From positions 1-53,017 of the forward strand of contig CAJUDV010000004.1 in NCBI GenBank assembly GCA_910585385.1: DNA of 53,017 nt. The letters are read 5' to 3'. The DNA is from an uncultured Oscillibacter sp. (GTDB taxonomy: Bacteria; Bacillota; Clostridia; Oscillospirales; Oscillospiraceae). Below, one piece after another: positions 27,145 to 34,954 of this stretch. Position numbers and translations under genes: made by a program. Each line of letters starts with the position of its first letter. The stretch's first letter is position 1. The notes under the pieces are model-generated. The model saw only the letters and a list, made by a program, of their open reading frames with translations. It was not told the origin of the DNA and did not search any database.

Positions 27145-27357
27145 ATGGAGATTAAATTTAACGAACGTCTGCGGGTCCTGCGCAAGGAGCAAGGAGAAAC
27201 GCAAGTGCAAGTTGCAGCTGCTGTCGGTCTTGTCGAGCAGCACTATCAAAAACTCGAACGGGGAGTAAATCTCCCCAACCTGGAAAACACCTGGAAACTG
27301 GCGGACCATTTTGGCGTCACCATCGACTACCTGGTAGGCCGCACAGACGAGCGTTAA
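27145..27357 (+). CDS. Small XRE-family transcriptional regulator of the cassette
   Basis: A 70-residue, single-domain Cro/C1 helix-turn-helix protein: RLRVLRKEQGETQVQVAAAV as helices 1-2, then QHYQKLERGVNLPN and a typical end NTWKLADHFGVTIDYLVGRTDE. AAGAGGA precedes ATG 27145. Its codon use is AT-richer than neighbours. It is divergent from the 69-residue gene inside the nested inverted repeats. Autoregulation through the intergenic TTGTACAA palindrome is plausible. Confidence 0.88.
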   Translation: MEIKFNERLRVLRKEQGETQVQVAAAVGLVEQHYQKLERGVNLPNLENTWKLADHFGVTIDYLVGRTDER

Positions 27358-27384
27358 TTCTCACCAGGCGGTAGACGCAGTTCT

Positions 27385-27425
27385 ACCCAAACGTGCCCGG
27401 CTAGGCGCGAAGCGCGGGAAGAGAA
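27385..27425 (-). repeat. Right inner inverted repeat of cassette
   Basis: 41 bp, perfect reverse complement of 26794-26834, 28 bp after the XRE stop. Confidence 0.95.
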
Positions 27426-27491
27426 GGCGGTCCCTGCGTCAAGCAGCGACAAGCTGCCGGGCTGCAATCGGCGCATAAGGTTTCCGCAATC

Positions 27492-27578
27492 ACCAAAAGC
27501 GCCTCTCTTTTCTCTTCCACCGTGCACGGCGCATTCTCTTTTCTCTGGCAAGACAGAGAAAAGAGAATGGGGGGTGCA
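27492..27578 (-). repeat. Right outer inverted repeat of cassette
   Basis: 87 bp, reverse complement of 26641-26726 with one additional base; its 16-bp hairpin is conserved. Confidence 0.95.
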
Positions 27579-27675
27579 TTCCCCGTCCTGCCCCGTGGGC
27601 GGAAAAGCTGCCGTCCCCCGCAGGGGAGCCCCCCTGGCCCCGCGGGCCGGATTCCGAAGAAGTACAATTTCCCCC

Positions 27676-27692
27676 GATACCCCCAGGGTATC
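27676..27692 (+). promoter_or_regulatory. Hairpin before lepA ribosome binding site
   Basis: Perfect 7-bp stem GATACCC/GGGTATC with a 3-nt loop, four bases before AAGGAGG of lepA. It might influence translation initiation; there is no T-tract. A TACAAT at 27663-27668 may be the -10, without a clear -35. Confidence 0.4.
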
Positions 27693-27711
27693 AAAAAGGA
27701 GGCCCTTTTAT

Positions 27712-29517
27712 ATGGCAAAACAGTCAAACATTCGAAATTTCAGCATCATCGCCCACATTGACCACGGCAAGTCCACCCTGGCGGACCGCCTGCTGGAGAA
27801 GTGCGGCGCCGTCTCCCAGCGGGAGATGGAATCCCAGCTCCTGGACAACATGGACCTGGAGCGGGAGCGGGGCATTACCATCAAGGCCCGCGCCGTCCGC
27901 CTGAACTACACCGCCGCCGACGGCGAGGCCTATACGCTGAACCTCATCGACACCCCGGGCCACGTGGACTTCAACTACGAGGTCTCCCGGTCTCTGGCCG
28001 CCTGCGAGGGGGCCGTGCTGGTGGTGGATTCCACCCAGGGCGTGGAGGCACAGACCCTGGCCAACACGTATCTTGCCATGGAGCACGACCTGGAGATTCT
28101 CCCCGTGTTCAACAAGATCGACCTCCCTGCCGCCGATCCCCAGAAGGCCAAACAGGAGGTGGAGGACATCATCGGCCTCCCGGCCCTGGACGCGCCGGAG
28201 ATCTCCGCTAAAATGGGCCTCAACATCGACGCTGTGCTGGAGGACGTTGTCAAGAACGTCCCGCCCCCCTCCGGGGACGCGGAGGCCCCCCTGAGAGCCT
28301 TGATCTTTGACAGCCAGTACGACAGCTACCGGGGCGTCATCGTCTACATGCGCGTCATGGAGGGCCGGCTCCGCGCGGGGCAGACCGTGAAGATGATGGC
28401 CTCCGGCGCCTCCTATCAGGTGGTGGAGTGCGGACATCTCCTGCCCCTGGGCCTGGAGCCCTGCGGGCAGCTGGAGGCCGGAGAGGTGGGCTACTTCACC
28501 GCCTCCATCAAAAATGTGAAGGACACCCGGGTGGGCGACACGGTGACGGACGCCGCCGCCCCGGCGGCCGAGGCCCTGCCGGGCTACCGCCCCGTCCAGC
28601 CCATGGTCTACTGCGGCATCTACACCGAGGACGGCTCTAAGTACCCCGACCTCCGGGACGCCCTGGAGAAGCTCCAGCTCAACGACGCCTCCCTCTCCTT
28701 CGAGCCGGAGTCCTCCGTGGCGTTGGGCTTCGGCTTCCGGTGCGGCTTTTTGGGGATGCTCCACATGGAGGTGATCCAGGAGCGGCTGGAGCGGGAGTTT
28801 GACCTGGACCTGGTGACCACCCTCCCCTCGGTTATCTACAACGTCTACAAGTCCGACGGCTCTATGGTTGCCGTAGACAACCCCCACAACTACCCGGACC
28901 CCTCCTCCATTGAGCACGCGGAGGAGCCCTACGTCAAGGTCTCCATCATCTCCCCCAACGAGTACGTGGGCAGCATCATGCCTTTGTGCCAGGACCGCCG
29001 GGGGGAGTTTAAGGACATGCAGTACCTGGACACCAACCTGGTGGAGCTCCACTACCAGATGCCCTTAAACGAGATCATCTACGACTTCTTCGACACCCTC
29101 AAGGCCAACACCCGGGGCTACGCCTCCCTGGACTACGAGCTCTCCGGCTACCGGCCCAGCGAGCTGGTGAAGGTGGACCTGCTCTTAAACGGCGACCAGG
29201 TGGACGCCCTGAGCTTCATCGCCCACAAGGACAAGGCCTACCCCCGGGCCCGGAAGCTGTGCGAGAAGCTGAAGGAGAACATCCCCCGCCAGCTCTTCGA
29301 GGTGCCGGTGCAGGCGGCCATCGGCGGCCGGGTCATCGCCCGGGAGACGGTGAAGGCCATGCGCAAGGACGTGCTGGCCAAGTGCTACGGCGGCGACATC
29401 ACCCGGAAGAAGAAGCTGCTGGAAAAGCAGAAGGAGGGCAAGAAGAAGATGCGCTCTCTGGGCTCTGTCCAGATCCCCACGGAGGCCTTCCTGGCGGTGC
29501 TCAAGCTGGACGAATAA
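27712..29517 (+). CDS. lepA: Elongation factor 4 (LepA)
   Basis: A 601-residue translational GTPase. G1 is AHIDHGKST, switch I contains ERERGITIKA, G3 is DTPGHVDF, and G4 NKID. EF4-specific C-terminal regions (YRPSELVKVDLLLNG, DALSFIAHKDKAYPRAR, KKKLLEKQKEGKKKMR) are intact. It acts on ribosomes during initiation or back-translocation. AAAGGAGG supports ATG 27712; a 46-codon upstream extension into the cassette arm is not supported. A strong convergent terminator follows. Confidence 0.97.
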   Translation: MAKQSNIRNFSIIAHIDHGKSTLADRLLEKCGAVSQREMESQLLDNMDLERERGITIKARAVRLNYTAADGEAYTLNLIDTPGHVDFNYEVSRSLAACEGAVLVVDSTQGVEAQTLANTYLAMEHDLEILPVFNKIDLPAADPQKAKQEVEDIIGLPALDAPEISAKMGLNIDAVLEDVVKNVPPPSGDAEAPLRALIFDSQYDSYRGVIVYMRVMEGRLRAGQTVKMMASGASYQVVECGHLLPLGLEPCGQLEAGEVGYFTASIKNVKDTRVGDTVTDAAAPAAEALPGYRPVQPMVYCGIYTEDGSKYPDLRDALEKLQLNDASLSFEPESSVALGFGFRCGFLGMLHMEVIQERLEREFDLDLVTTLPSVIYNVYKSDGSMVAVDNPHNYPDPSSIEHAEEPYVKVSIISPNEYVGSIMPLCQDRRGEFKDMQYLDTNLVELHYQMPLNEIIYDFFDTLKANTRGYASLDYELSGYRPSELVKVDLLLNGDQVDALSFIAHKDKAYPRARKLCEKLKENIPRQLFEVPVQAAIGGRVIARETVKAMRKDVLAKCYGGDITRKKKLLEKQKEGKKKMRSLGSVQIPTEAFLAVLKLDE

Positions 29518-29532
29518 TAGATGAGACAGCCC

Positions 29533-29569
29533 GGGCGGGAGGGGACCTGAAAGGTCCTCCCCCCCGCCC
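29533..29569. terminator. Terminator between convergent lepA and lipoprotein gene
   Basis: A long GC stem (29533-29548 pairing with about 29552-29569) with a short loop, positioned between two convergent stops; T-tract is weak. Confidence 0.7.
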
Positions 29570-31069
29570 TTACTCATGGGTCCACGTTTTGCCCCAGTCC
29601 CGGGAGAACGCCTGAAAGTATTCCGTCTCATCGCCGGCACCCCGGCTGAACTCGACGGAAATCCAGTCTCCGGAGCGGGAGATGCGGTACGCCTGGAGGC
29701 CGTCCGGAGCGTTCAGCAGAGAGAGGTCGGCCTGTTCCCAGCTCTCCCCGCCGTCCCGGGTGACGAATACCGGCGCGCCGTCATAGAGCTCAATGCCCAC
29801 AACGGCGTGGAGATCGTCAAAGAACTCCACGGCACAGGGATACCGCCCCGCCTCTTCCAGCTTCGCCGCCTCCCGCCAGGTGTGCCCGCCGTCGCGGGTG
29901 CGGTAGACGTAGTTGTCCGCGTTGGCCCCCACGCCGTGGCTGACGGACACCACCATCCATCCCTCTAGCACGGACACCATCTTCATGACCAAATACGACG
30001 GCTCCACCCCCGCCCAGGTCTCCGCCGTGTTCCGTCCTGCCAGGTCCTGCTCCACCCACTCCCGGGGCGCGGGCACGGCGGGGCCCAGGACCGTCCACGC
30101 CAGCGGGACCTCCGGCTCGGGATACACGATGTCCTGGCAGGCCGGGGCGCCGTTGATAAGGGTGTATCGTTTGCCCGCCCAGGCCTCCAGAGGAATTTGC
30201 TCCGTGGGGACGTACAGCTCCAGCGCGTCCTCCGTCAGATGGAGATACCCCTCGATCCACGTCTTTGGCCCGGGCTCGTCGATGACCGCCCAGCCTCCCG
30301 CCAGAATGTTCACCGGAAGCCCATCCGCTTCCCAGCCGGCCAGGTCCCCGGCGGGAAGGCCCGGGAACGGAAGGGCTTCCGCCAGCAGGGACATCATCTC
30401 CACCTGGTACACCGTTCCGCCCCGCAAAAAGGCGCAGGTGACGAACTGCCCGCCGTGGTAGTTCCACACCAGCTCCGTCACCCCGTCGCCGTTGACATCC
30501 CGCTCCAGCACGCCGTTGGAGCAGTCCATCAGCAGACGGGGCACGCCGGTCTCGTCGAAGACGTAGTAGTCGCAGGCGGTGTAGGCCGCCCCCCGGGGCG
30601 CCTCAATGCAAAAGCCGCTCCGTCCCAGCACGTTGGCAAAGGGCCTCACCCCATATCCGCCCTCATACCCGCTGTACTCCGCGGCAAACCGCAGCAGCTT
30701 GTCTCCCTGGTGAATCGCCCAGTGCTTTTCGTACCGGGCGTCCTGATCCCCCGGGGCATCCGGGGCCGCCGTGTGGTCCGGACGCCAATAGCACACCACT
30801 CGGGTGCCCCCGGGCAGGGTCTCGTCGCAGAGAATCTCCCCCATGGTCTCCACCCCCGCCGCGTCCGGCTCCATGGAGACCGGGGGCGCATAGGGCTCCA
30901 GCTCCGCCAAGGGGATGGTGAGGGCCGCCGCGTACTCCGCGGCCTCCTCCACGGGAACGGTATCCCCCACCGGGCCGGACGCCCCCAGCGGCGGCAAATC
31001 CTCCCCCGCCGGAGCGGCGCACCCGGCCAGCAGCAAACAGCAGCAGATCATACACCACAACCGTCTCAT
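29570..31069 (-). CDS. Surface lipoprotein with BNR/sialidase-like repeats
   Basis: A 499-residue protein with a lipobox LLAGC (signal peptide residues 1-16), hence LspA substrate anchored outside the membrane. Three C-terminal BNR/Asp-box-like motifs are visible: RTRDGGHTW near 395, VTRDGGESW near 440, SRDWGKTW at the end, typical of beta-propellers. An acidic DVNGDGVTELVW near 190 resembles calcium-binding FG-GAP motifs. There is no evidence of catalytic sialidase residues. AGGGGGA lies within the 3' arm of a hairpin. Function unknown, perhaps binding or sensing. Confidence 0.8.
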   Translation of the reverse strand: MRRLWCMICCCLLLAGCAAPAGEDLPPLGASGPVGDTVPVEEAAEYAAALTIPLAELEPYAPPVSMEPDAAGVETMGEILCDETLPGGTRVVCYWRPDHTAAPDAPGDQDARYEKHWAIHQGDKLLRFAAEYSGYEGGYGVRPFANVLGRSGFCIEAPRGAAYTACDYYVFDETGVPRLLMDCSNGVLERDVNGDGVTELVWNYHGGQFVTCAFLRGGTVYQVEMMSLLAEALPFPGLPAGDLAGWEADGLPVNILAGGWAVIDEPGPKTWIEGYLHLTEDALELYVPTEQIPLEAWAGKRYTLINGAPACQDIVYPEPEVPLAWTVLGPAVPAPREWVEQDLAGRNTAETWAGVEPSYLVMKMVSVLEGWMVVSVSHGVGANADNYVYRTRDGGHTWREAAKLEEAGRYPCAVEFFDDLHAVVGIELYDGAPVFVTRDGGESWEQADLSLLNAPDGLQAYRISRSGDWISVEFSRGAGDETEYFQAFSRDWGKTWTHE

Positions 31070-31074
31070 AAAAA

Positions 31075-31118
31075 ATCCCCCTTTTCTCCGTCATTATACC
31101 GCGGAGAGAGGGGGATTT
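31075..31118 (-). promoter_or_regulatory. Overlapping terminator, -10 box and RBS hairpin
   Basis: On the minus strand an imperfect stem (AAATCCCCC/GGGGGATTT plus CTCCG/CGGAG) closes a loop containing TATAAT (31093-31098) and ends in T6 directly before the ATG of the lipoprotein gene. It would terminate transcripts from the upstream PAS gene. Transcripts starting from TATAAT would begin in the 3' arm and leave AGGGGG free. The -35 is poor. Confidence 0.6.
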
Positions 31119-31170
31119 CTTTACAGGCCGGCAACAAAGCGGTTAAATTTCAGTAAAAAATGGTTACAGT

Positions 31171-33462
31171 TCACGCGTCCTCCAGTGTCACCAGCAGCAG
31201 CTCTGACTCCCGGTCCAGCCAGGACCAGCGCATCCGCTTCTCCCGGGGCGCGTCGATGCCAAGGCTGCCGGTGTACTCGTAGATCTCCTCCGTCTCCAGG
31301 CGCTCCAGGGCGGTTTTCAGCCGGGCCGCCTGCCGAAAGGCGGACCGCTTCCGGGAGGGGGCCTGGCTGCCCAGATACTGGGCCGCTACGGTGCGGTAGG
31401 GCACGGAGCCCGCCGGAGCGTCCCTGCCGTAGACCCGGCAAAGGCCGGTGGAGGCGTTGACGGAGAGCACAAAGTCATAGTCCCGCGCCGCCAGGGCCTC
31501 CAGCATGGGGTCCCGCTGGCGCTGGGCGTCGATGTCGGCAATGGTGCAAAAAGCCGTAAAGGCCATGGTCTCCGGGTCCTCCGCCAGCTCCACGGAGGTG
31601 CGGACCCAGACGGTTCCGCTGTTTCCGCCCAGCAGAAACCTGTGCTCCAGCTCCACGTGGAGCGCCCCGTCCCGGAAGGCGTCCATCAGCGGCTGCCGGC
31701 GGAGCTTTTCGTCAAACTCCCGTTGCTGGGCTTCGTCGGGCACGTTGTCCCGCAGGTGGCGGAGGCAGGCGTCCGCCGTGTTGCCGAAGAGAACGCCGGA
31801 GAGATAGCGGCTGCAGGCCCTGGCGTCGGCGATCCGGTCGGCGGAGAGATCCAGCCGGATGACGGCCAGGATTCCGGCGGGCAGCTTTTTCTGCTTGGAC
31901 GCCAGGGCCTGAAACCGCAGGGCGCAGATCTTCCGCTGGGTGATGTCCTCCGCCTTGCCCAGCAGGCGGCAGACGCCTCCCGCGCTGTCCGTCAGGCTCA
32001 CCCAGGAGATGCGGCACCACCGCCAGCCCTGGCCGTCATAGTCCGCCCGGTACTCCAGCTTCTCCATGCCCGGCCGGCTCAGAAGGCGGTGGATCATGGC
32101 AGTCCGGCGGTCCCGGTCCTCCGGGTGGATGGCCCGGTCCTGGTTCATGTTGGAGAGATAGTTCTCCGTCACGTGCTGGACATAGCGGCTGGAGCCGTCG
32201 TGGCGGTTGCTGCGGGCCGTGTCTTCCACGGGGTCGTAGTCAAAGCTCATCATCCGGGACTGGTCCAGCATCAGCTCGCACAGCTGGGCCCGGAACCGCA
32301 CCTCCTCCGACGCCTCCCGCTCCCGGGTGATGTCAAAGCAGGCGGCGTAGATCAGCGACGCGCCGCCCCCCAGATCGGCCCAGGCGGCGTCCAGGGCCGC
32401 CCAGCGGACGCAGCCCCCCTTTGCCCGCAGACGGCAGACGTGGCGCAGCGTCCCGCCCTCTCCCCTGGCCGCCGCCGCGGCGGCGGAGAGGGCTGCCCGG
32501 TCCCGGGGGTGGACCCGCCACATGGGATTTCCCGCCAGGCGGCGGCTCAGCTCCGGCAATGGGTAGTCCAAAAGCTGGGCCAGTCCCCGGCCCAGCCGGA
32601 GGGGCTGGGGGAGCCCCTCCGGAGTATCCCTGCGGAAGAGGCAGAGTGTGGCGGGCAGGCTGTCAAAGAGAAAGTCCAGCGCCTCCCGCGTGCTGGCCAG
32701 CCGGTCCTGGGCCTCCTCCAGCTTGACCTGGATCTGGCGGTCCCGCTGCGCGTCCACCAGCACGGCGTAAAAGGAGGCGGCTCCCTCCCGGCGGGACTGC
32801 ACCTGCGCCCGGAGCTCCACCCACAAGGGCTCCTGGCCGCGGCGCAGCAGGCGGAAGCTGTGGGTGGTCTGGCGGTTTTCCCGAAGGGCGTCCAGCAGGG
32901 CCTGGAGGAGCTCCGGCCGGTCCTCCGGCTCCACCAACTGATTGAAGTCGGCGCAGCGGTCCAGCAGTTCCCGTCGGTTCCAGCCGGTGAGGAGGCACAG
33001 TCCCTGCGTGAAGGAGAGGCACCGGACTCCCGTCCGGCTCAGCTCCAGGGACAAGACGATCCCCGGCAGGTTCTCCGCCAGGAAGCGGGTGTGCTCCTGG
33101 GGGGCCTCCTCCCGGAGGGGTTCTAAGATGCAGGCGGTCACGCCGTACTGGGGCTGGTAGCAGGTGACGGAGATCTCCCGGTTTAGGGAGGTGGTGTAGA
33201 GGAAGGAGGCGGCGGAGCCGGAGAAGGCCACGTCCCGCAGGGGCGCCAGAGATTTCAGCGCCGAGGCGGGAAAGAGGTGGGTAAAGCGCTGCCGGCGGAG
33301 GGTCTCCGACGGCAGGCCCAGCAGGGCCGCCGCGGGGCCGTTGATGAACCGGCAGACCACGTCCACCATCTCCCCCTCCCCGTCGGTGATGATTTCCGCC
33401 AGCAGAAAGGGGATATGGCTGTCCCGGAAGGGCTTTGAGAATTTGTCCAGACGCTTTGCCAT
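31171..33462 (-). CDS. Multi-PAS protein without visible output domain
   Basis: A 763-residue cytoplasmic protein made of at least four PAS-like modules: about 20-125 (AEIITDGEGEMVDVVCRFIN), 135-260 (GVRCLSFTQGLCLLTGWNRRELLDR), 265-395 (with ITREREASEE) and 400-530 (YDGQGWRWCRISWVSLTD, AEDITQRK). A degenerate 200-residue C-terminus (YDFVLSVNASTGLCRVYG) follows. No GGDEF, EAL, kinase, HTH or methyl-accepting motif is apparent. AAGGAGG defines ATG 33462. A strong promoter lies upstream. It may act by protein contact, or be remnant; function unknown. Confidence 0.75.
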   Translation of the reverse strand: MAKRLDKFSKPFRDSHIPFLLAEIITDGEGEMVDVVCRFINGPAAALLGLPSETLRRQRFTHLFPASALKSLAPLRDVAFSGSAASFLYTTSLNREISVTCYQPQYGVTACILEPLREEAPQEHTRFLAENLPGIVLSLELSRTGVRCLSFTQGLCLLTGWNRRELLDRCADFNQLVEPEDRPELLQALLDALRENRQTTHSFRLLRRGQEPLWVELRAQVQSRREGAASFYAVLVDAQRDRQIQVKLEEAQDRLASTREALDFLFDSLPATLCLFRRDTPEGLPQPLRLGRGLAQLLDYPLPELSRRLAGNPMWRVHPRDRAALSAAAAAARGEGGTLRHVCRLRAKGGCVRWAALDAAWADLGGGASLIYAACFDITREREASEEVRFRAQLCELMLDQSRMMSFDYDPVEDTARSNRHDGSSRYVQHVTENYLSNMNQDRAIHPEDRDRRTAMIHRLLSRPGMEKLEYRADYDGQGWRWCRISWVSLTDSAGGVCRLLGKAEDITQRKICALRFQALASKQKKLPAGILAVIRLDLSADRIADARACSRYLSGVLFGNTADACLRHLRDNVPDEAQQREFDEKLRRQPLMDAFRDGALHVELEHRFLLGGNSGTVWVRTSVELAEDPETMAFTAFCTIADIDAQRQRDPMLEALAARDYDFVLSVNASTGLCRVYGRDAPAGSVPYRTVAAQYLGSQAPSRKRSAFRQAARLKTALERLETEEIYEYTGSLGIDAPREKRMRWSWLDRESELLLVTLEDA

Positions 33463-33496
33463 GGCCGTGCCTCCTTGTGGGGTGTTGTGTGCTTGC

Positions 33497-33525
33497 ATTA
33501 TACCGAAAAGCGGCGGTTTTCGCAA
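33497..33525 (-). promoter_or_regulatory. Promoter of PAS gene
   Basis: Minus strand TTGCGA (33520-33525), 17-bp spacer and perfect TATAAT (33497-33502), about 30 bp before the start. Confidence 0.75.
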
Positions 33526-33614
33526 GGCCTGTCCTCCCGGAGCGCGGCAGAAGGGAGCAAAAACCGGAGCGGGAAGAGACGCAGCGCCCCTCAGCTTGCG
33601 GTTCCCCGTACCCT

Positions 33615-33657
33615 GAAAAAATACCCGCCGCCCTCTTGCGAAAAAGGCGGCGGGTAT
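33615..33657 (-). terminator. Terminator of SLH gene
   Basis: Perfect 12-bp stem (33646-33657 with 33621-33632); on the minus strand followed by T6 (A at 33615-33620 on the plus). Confidence 0.9.
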
Positions 33658-33699
33658 GGGGGCGTCACATCCTGCCGGACCGGCAGGAGCCGTCCGGCT

Positions 33700-34569
33700 C
33701 TATTTTCCCATAGCGCGGAAGAGGAACGTGACAATTTGCCCACGGGTGCAGGTGGCGGAAGGGGAAAAGTTACCATCGCCGGTGCCGCCGGTGATGCTGC
33801 GTTCCACCGCCCATTTGACAGCCTCCGCATAATAGGCGTCGGAGGGTACGTCGGTGAAAGCGGGCGCGGCGGGGGCCGGCTGGGCGGAGGCCCCGGAACC
33901 GGCGGAGCCAAACGCCGCTTTCACCCATTCTTCGGCGGCCGCTTCGGGAAGGGCCTGCATCCACATGCCGCTGGGGACTGTATTGGGGTCCAGGACGCCT
34001 TTTTTAAAGAGTATCTCAAGGGGTTCACAGAGGGCGCGGGCAATGGCGGCGTTGGTGTCGGGCAGAGTTGTGAACCTGGACCGTGCCTGCGCTGCCCACT
34101 CGTCGTACTGCCGCTCCCATTTTGCGTAAGCCGCTTCATATTCTGCTTCCGTCACCAGCTGCGCCCCGGGCTCCGGCGCCCACGGGCCGTCGGAGCCGAT
34201 GATTGCCATATTGGGCCGTTTGGGAGCCGAGGAGGACTGGAAATCCGGGTCGACGGCTCTGGCTGTCGTACTGGCCGCGTTCCAATAACAAAGCTCCATG
34301 TCCGGGTTAAAAGTACCCACCACGGGGCCGGTCATCCAGCGCGCGTTGACAACCGCGGTAACCGCGGCTTTTTCTTCCTGACTCAGCCCATCGCAGTCGA
34401 GAAGGACCTCTCCGTAACCTTTATCGAAGTTCTCCGGATCGCCATACCGGGCCAGCAGCACGGCAAGCCCGGCCCGTGTCAAGGTTTTTTCCTCCGCCGC
34501 CAGGGCCGGGGCGGCCAGACCTAGGCACAGCGCCAAGGCCAGCGCCAGGGAGAGCAGTTGTCTTTTCAT
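33700..34569 (-). CDS. Secreted S-layer-homology domain protein
   Basis: A 289-residue protein with a signal peptide (MKRQLLSLALALALCLGLA, cleavage after AAPALA) and a single clear C-terminal SLH motif (FTDVPSDAYYAEAVKWAVE, GDGNFSPSATCTRGQIVTFL). The N-terminal part (LTRAGLAVLLARYGDP, FNPDMELCYWN) looks like a decayed second SLH. SLH domains bind pyruvylated secondary cell wall polymers, though usually in threes. AAAGGAAAG supports ATG 34569. The start is just downstream of two 36-bp direct repeats. It ends at the terminator 33615-33657. Confidence 0.85.
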   Translation of the reverse strand: MKRQLLSLALALALCLGLAAPALAAEEKTLTRAGLAVLLARYGDPENFDKGYGEVLLDCDGLSQEEKAAVTAVVNARWMTGPVVGTFNPDMELCYWNAASTTARAVDPDFQSSSAPKRPNMAIIGSDGPWAPEPGAQLVTEAEYEAAYAKWERQYDEWAAQARSRFTTLPDTNAAIARALCEPLEILFKKGVLDPNTVPSGMWMQALPEAAAEEWVKAAFGSAGSGASAQPAPAAPAFTDVPSDAYYAEAVKWAVERSITGGTGDGNFSPSATCTRGQIVTFLFRAMGK

Positions 34570-34620
34570 CTGTCTCTTTCCTTTCTCAATTTCAGTTTCC
34601 AACAGAATTCCGGGAGAGGG

Positions 34621-34725
34621 GGCCCTGTTGGAACCATGCGCGTGCGAAGGCTTCACCGGAGTACTGGCCCAGCAGCTCCTGGAGCACGTGGCCCTGTTGG
34701 AACCATGCGCGTGCGAAGGCTTCAC
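34621..34725. repeat. Two perfect 36-bp direct repeats separated by 33 bp
   Basis: Copies 34621-34656 and 34690-34725 are identical over 36 bp (starting GGCCCTGTTGGAACCATGCG, ending AAGGCTTCAC); the spacer is 34657-34689. Each copy includes CTGTTGGAA, and the complement TTCCAACAG occurs once at 34597-34605. Repeat and spacer sizes equal those of a CRISPR unit, but there are only two copies and no cas genes. It lies upstream of the SLH gene, in the gap 34570-34954. A tandem regulatory site is an alternative. Confidence 0.85.
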
Positions 34726-34874
34726 GGCCTGCCGCGCATACGTCTCAACATGATTTTAACGGACGGCGTGAGAAATTACAAGAGCCGTTTAGGAAAGGCC
34801 TGTGAGGACGGGAGGCGCCGCCTGCTAAAAATTCCATCTGCCGAAATTTCCAAACATCCCCATGGTTCCCAGCG

Positions 34875-34903
34875 GCATAAGCCGTAAAAAACGGCGGATA
34901 CTA
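34875..34903 (+). promoter_or_regulatory. Sigma-G-like promoter of spoVT
   Basis: GCATA (34875-34879), a 17-bp spacer and GATACTA (34897-34903) resemble the forespore sigma-G pattern (gHATR ... CATnHTA). This fits the known sigma-G control of spoVT in Bacillus. The stretch 34730-34870 shows nothing recognisable. Confidence 0.6.
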
Positions 34904-34954
34904 GCTTTTGCCAGAGCGACATAGCAACAACACTTTTTAAAGGAGTTTTTCAAT

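Larger units (their letters stand above)
26568..27632. mobile_element. Palindromic cassette with nested inverted repeats around a divergent regulator pair
   Basis: Outer arms 26641-26726 and 27492-27578 are reverse complements with one single-base indel over 86-87 bp. Inner arms 26794-26834 and 27385-27425 are perfect 41-bp reverse complements. Similarity continues outward in diverged form to about 26568 and 27632, and the sequence between inner and outer arms is related but diverged. Each outer arm holds its own perfect 16-bp hairpin (26650-26665 with 26672-26687). The centre, AT-richer than the genome, has only two short divergent genes. No transposase or integrase is present, so non-autonomous mobility is inference. 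Short ORFs over the arms are not credible. The stretches 26534-26846 and 27358-27711 contain the arms. Confidence 0.75.

Noticed and set aside
26497..27573. Several 60-118 codon ORFs over the cassette arms
   Set aside because: They appear in multiple frames of the inverted repeats with Arg/Gly/Pro-rich products and lack ribosome binding sites.
34621..34725. CRISPR array
   Set aside because: Only two repeat units, no cas genes, no leader; kept as a direct repeat with CRISPR-like geometry.
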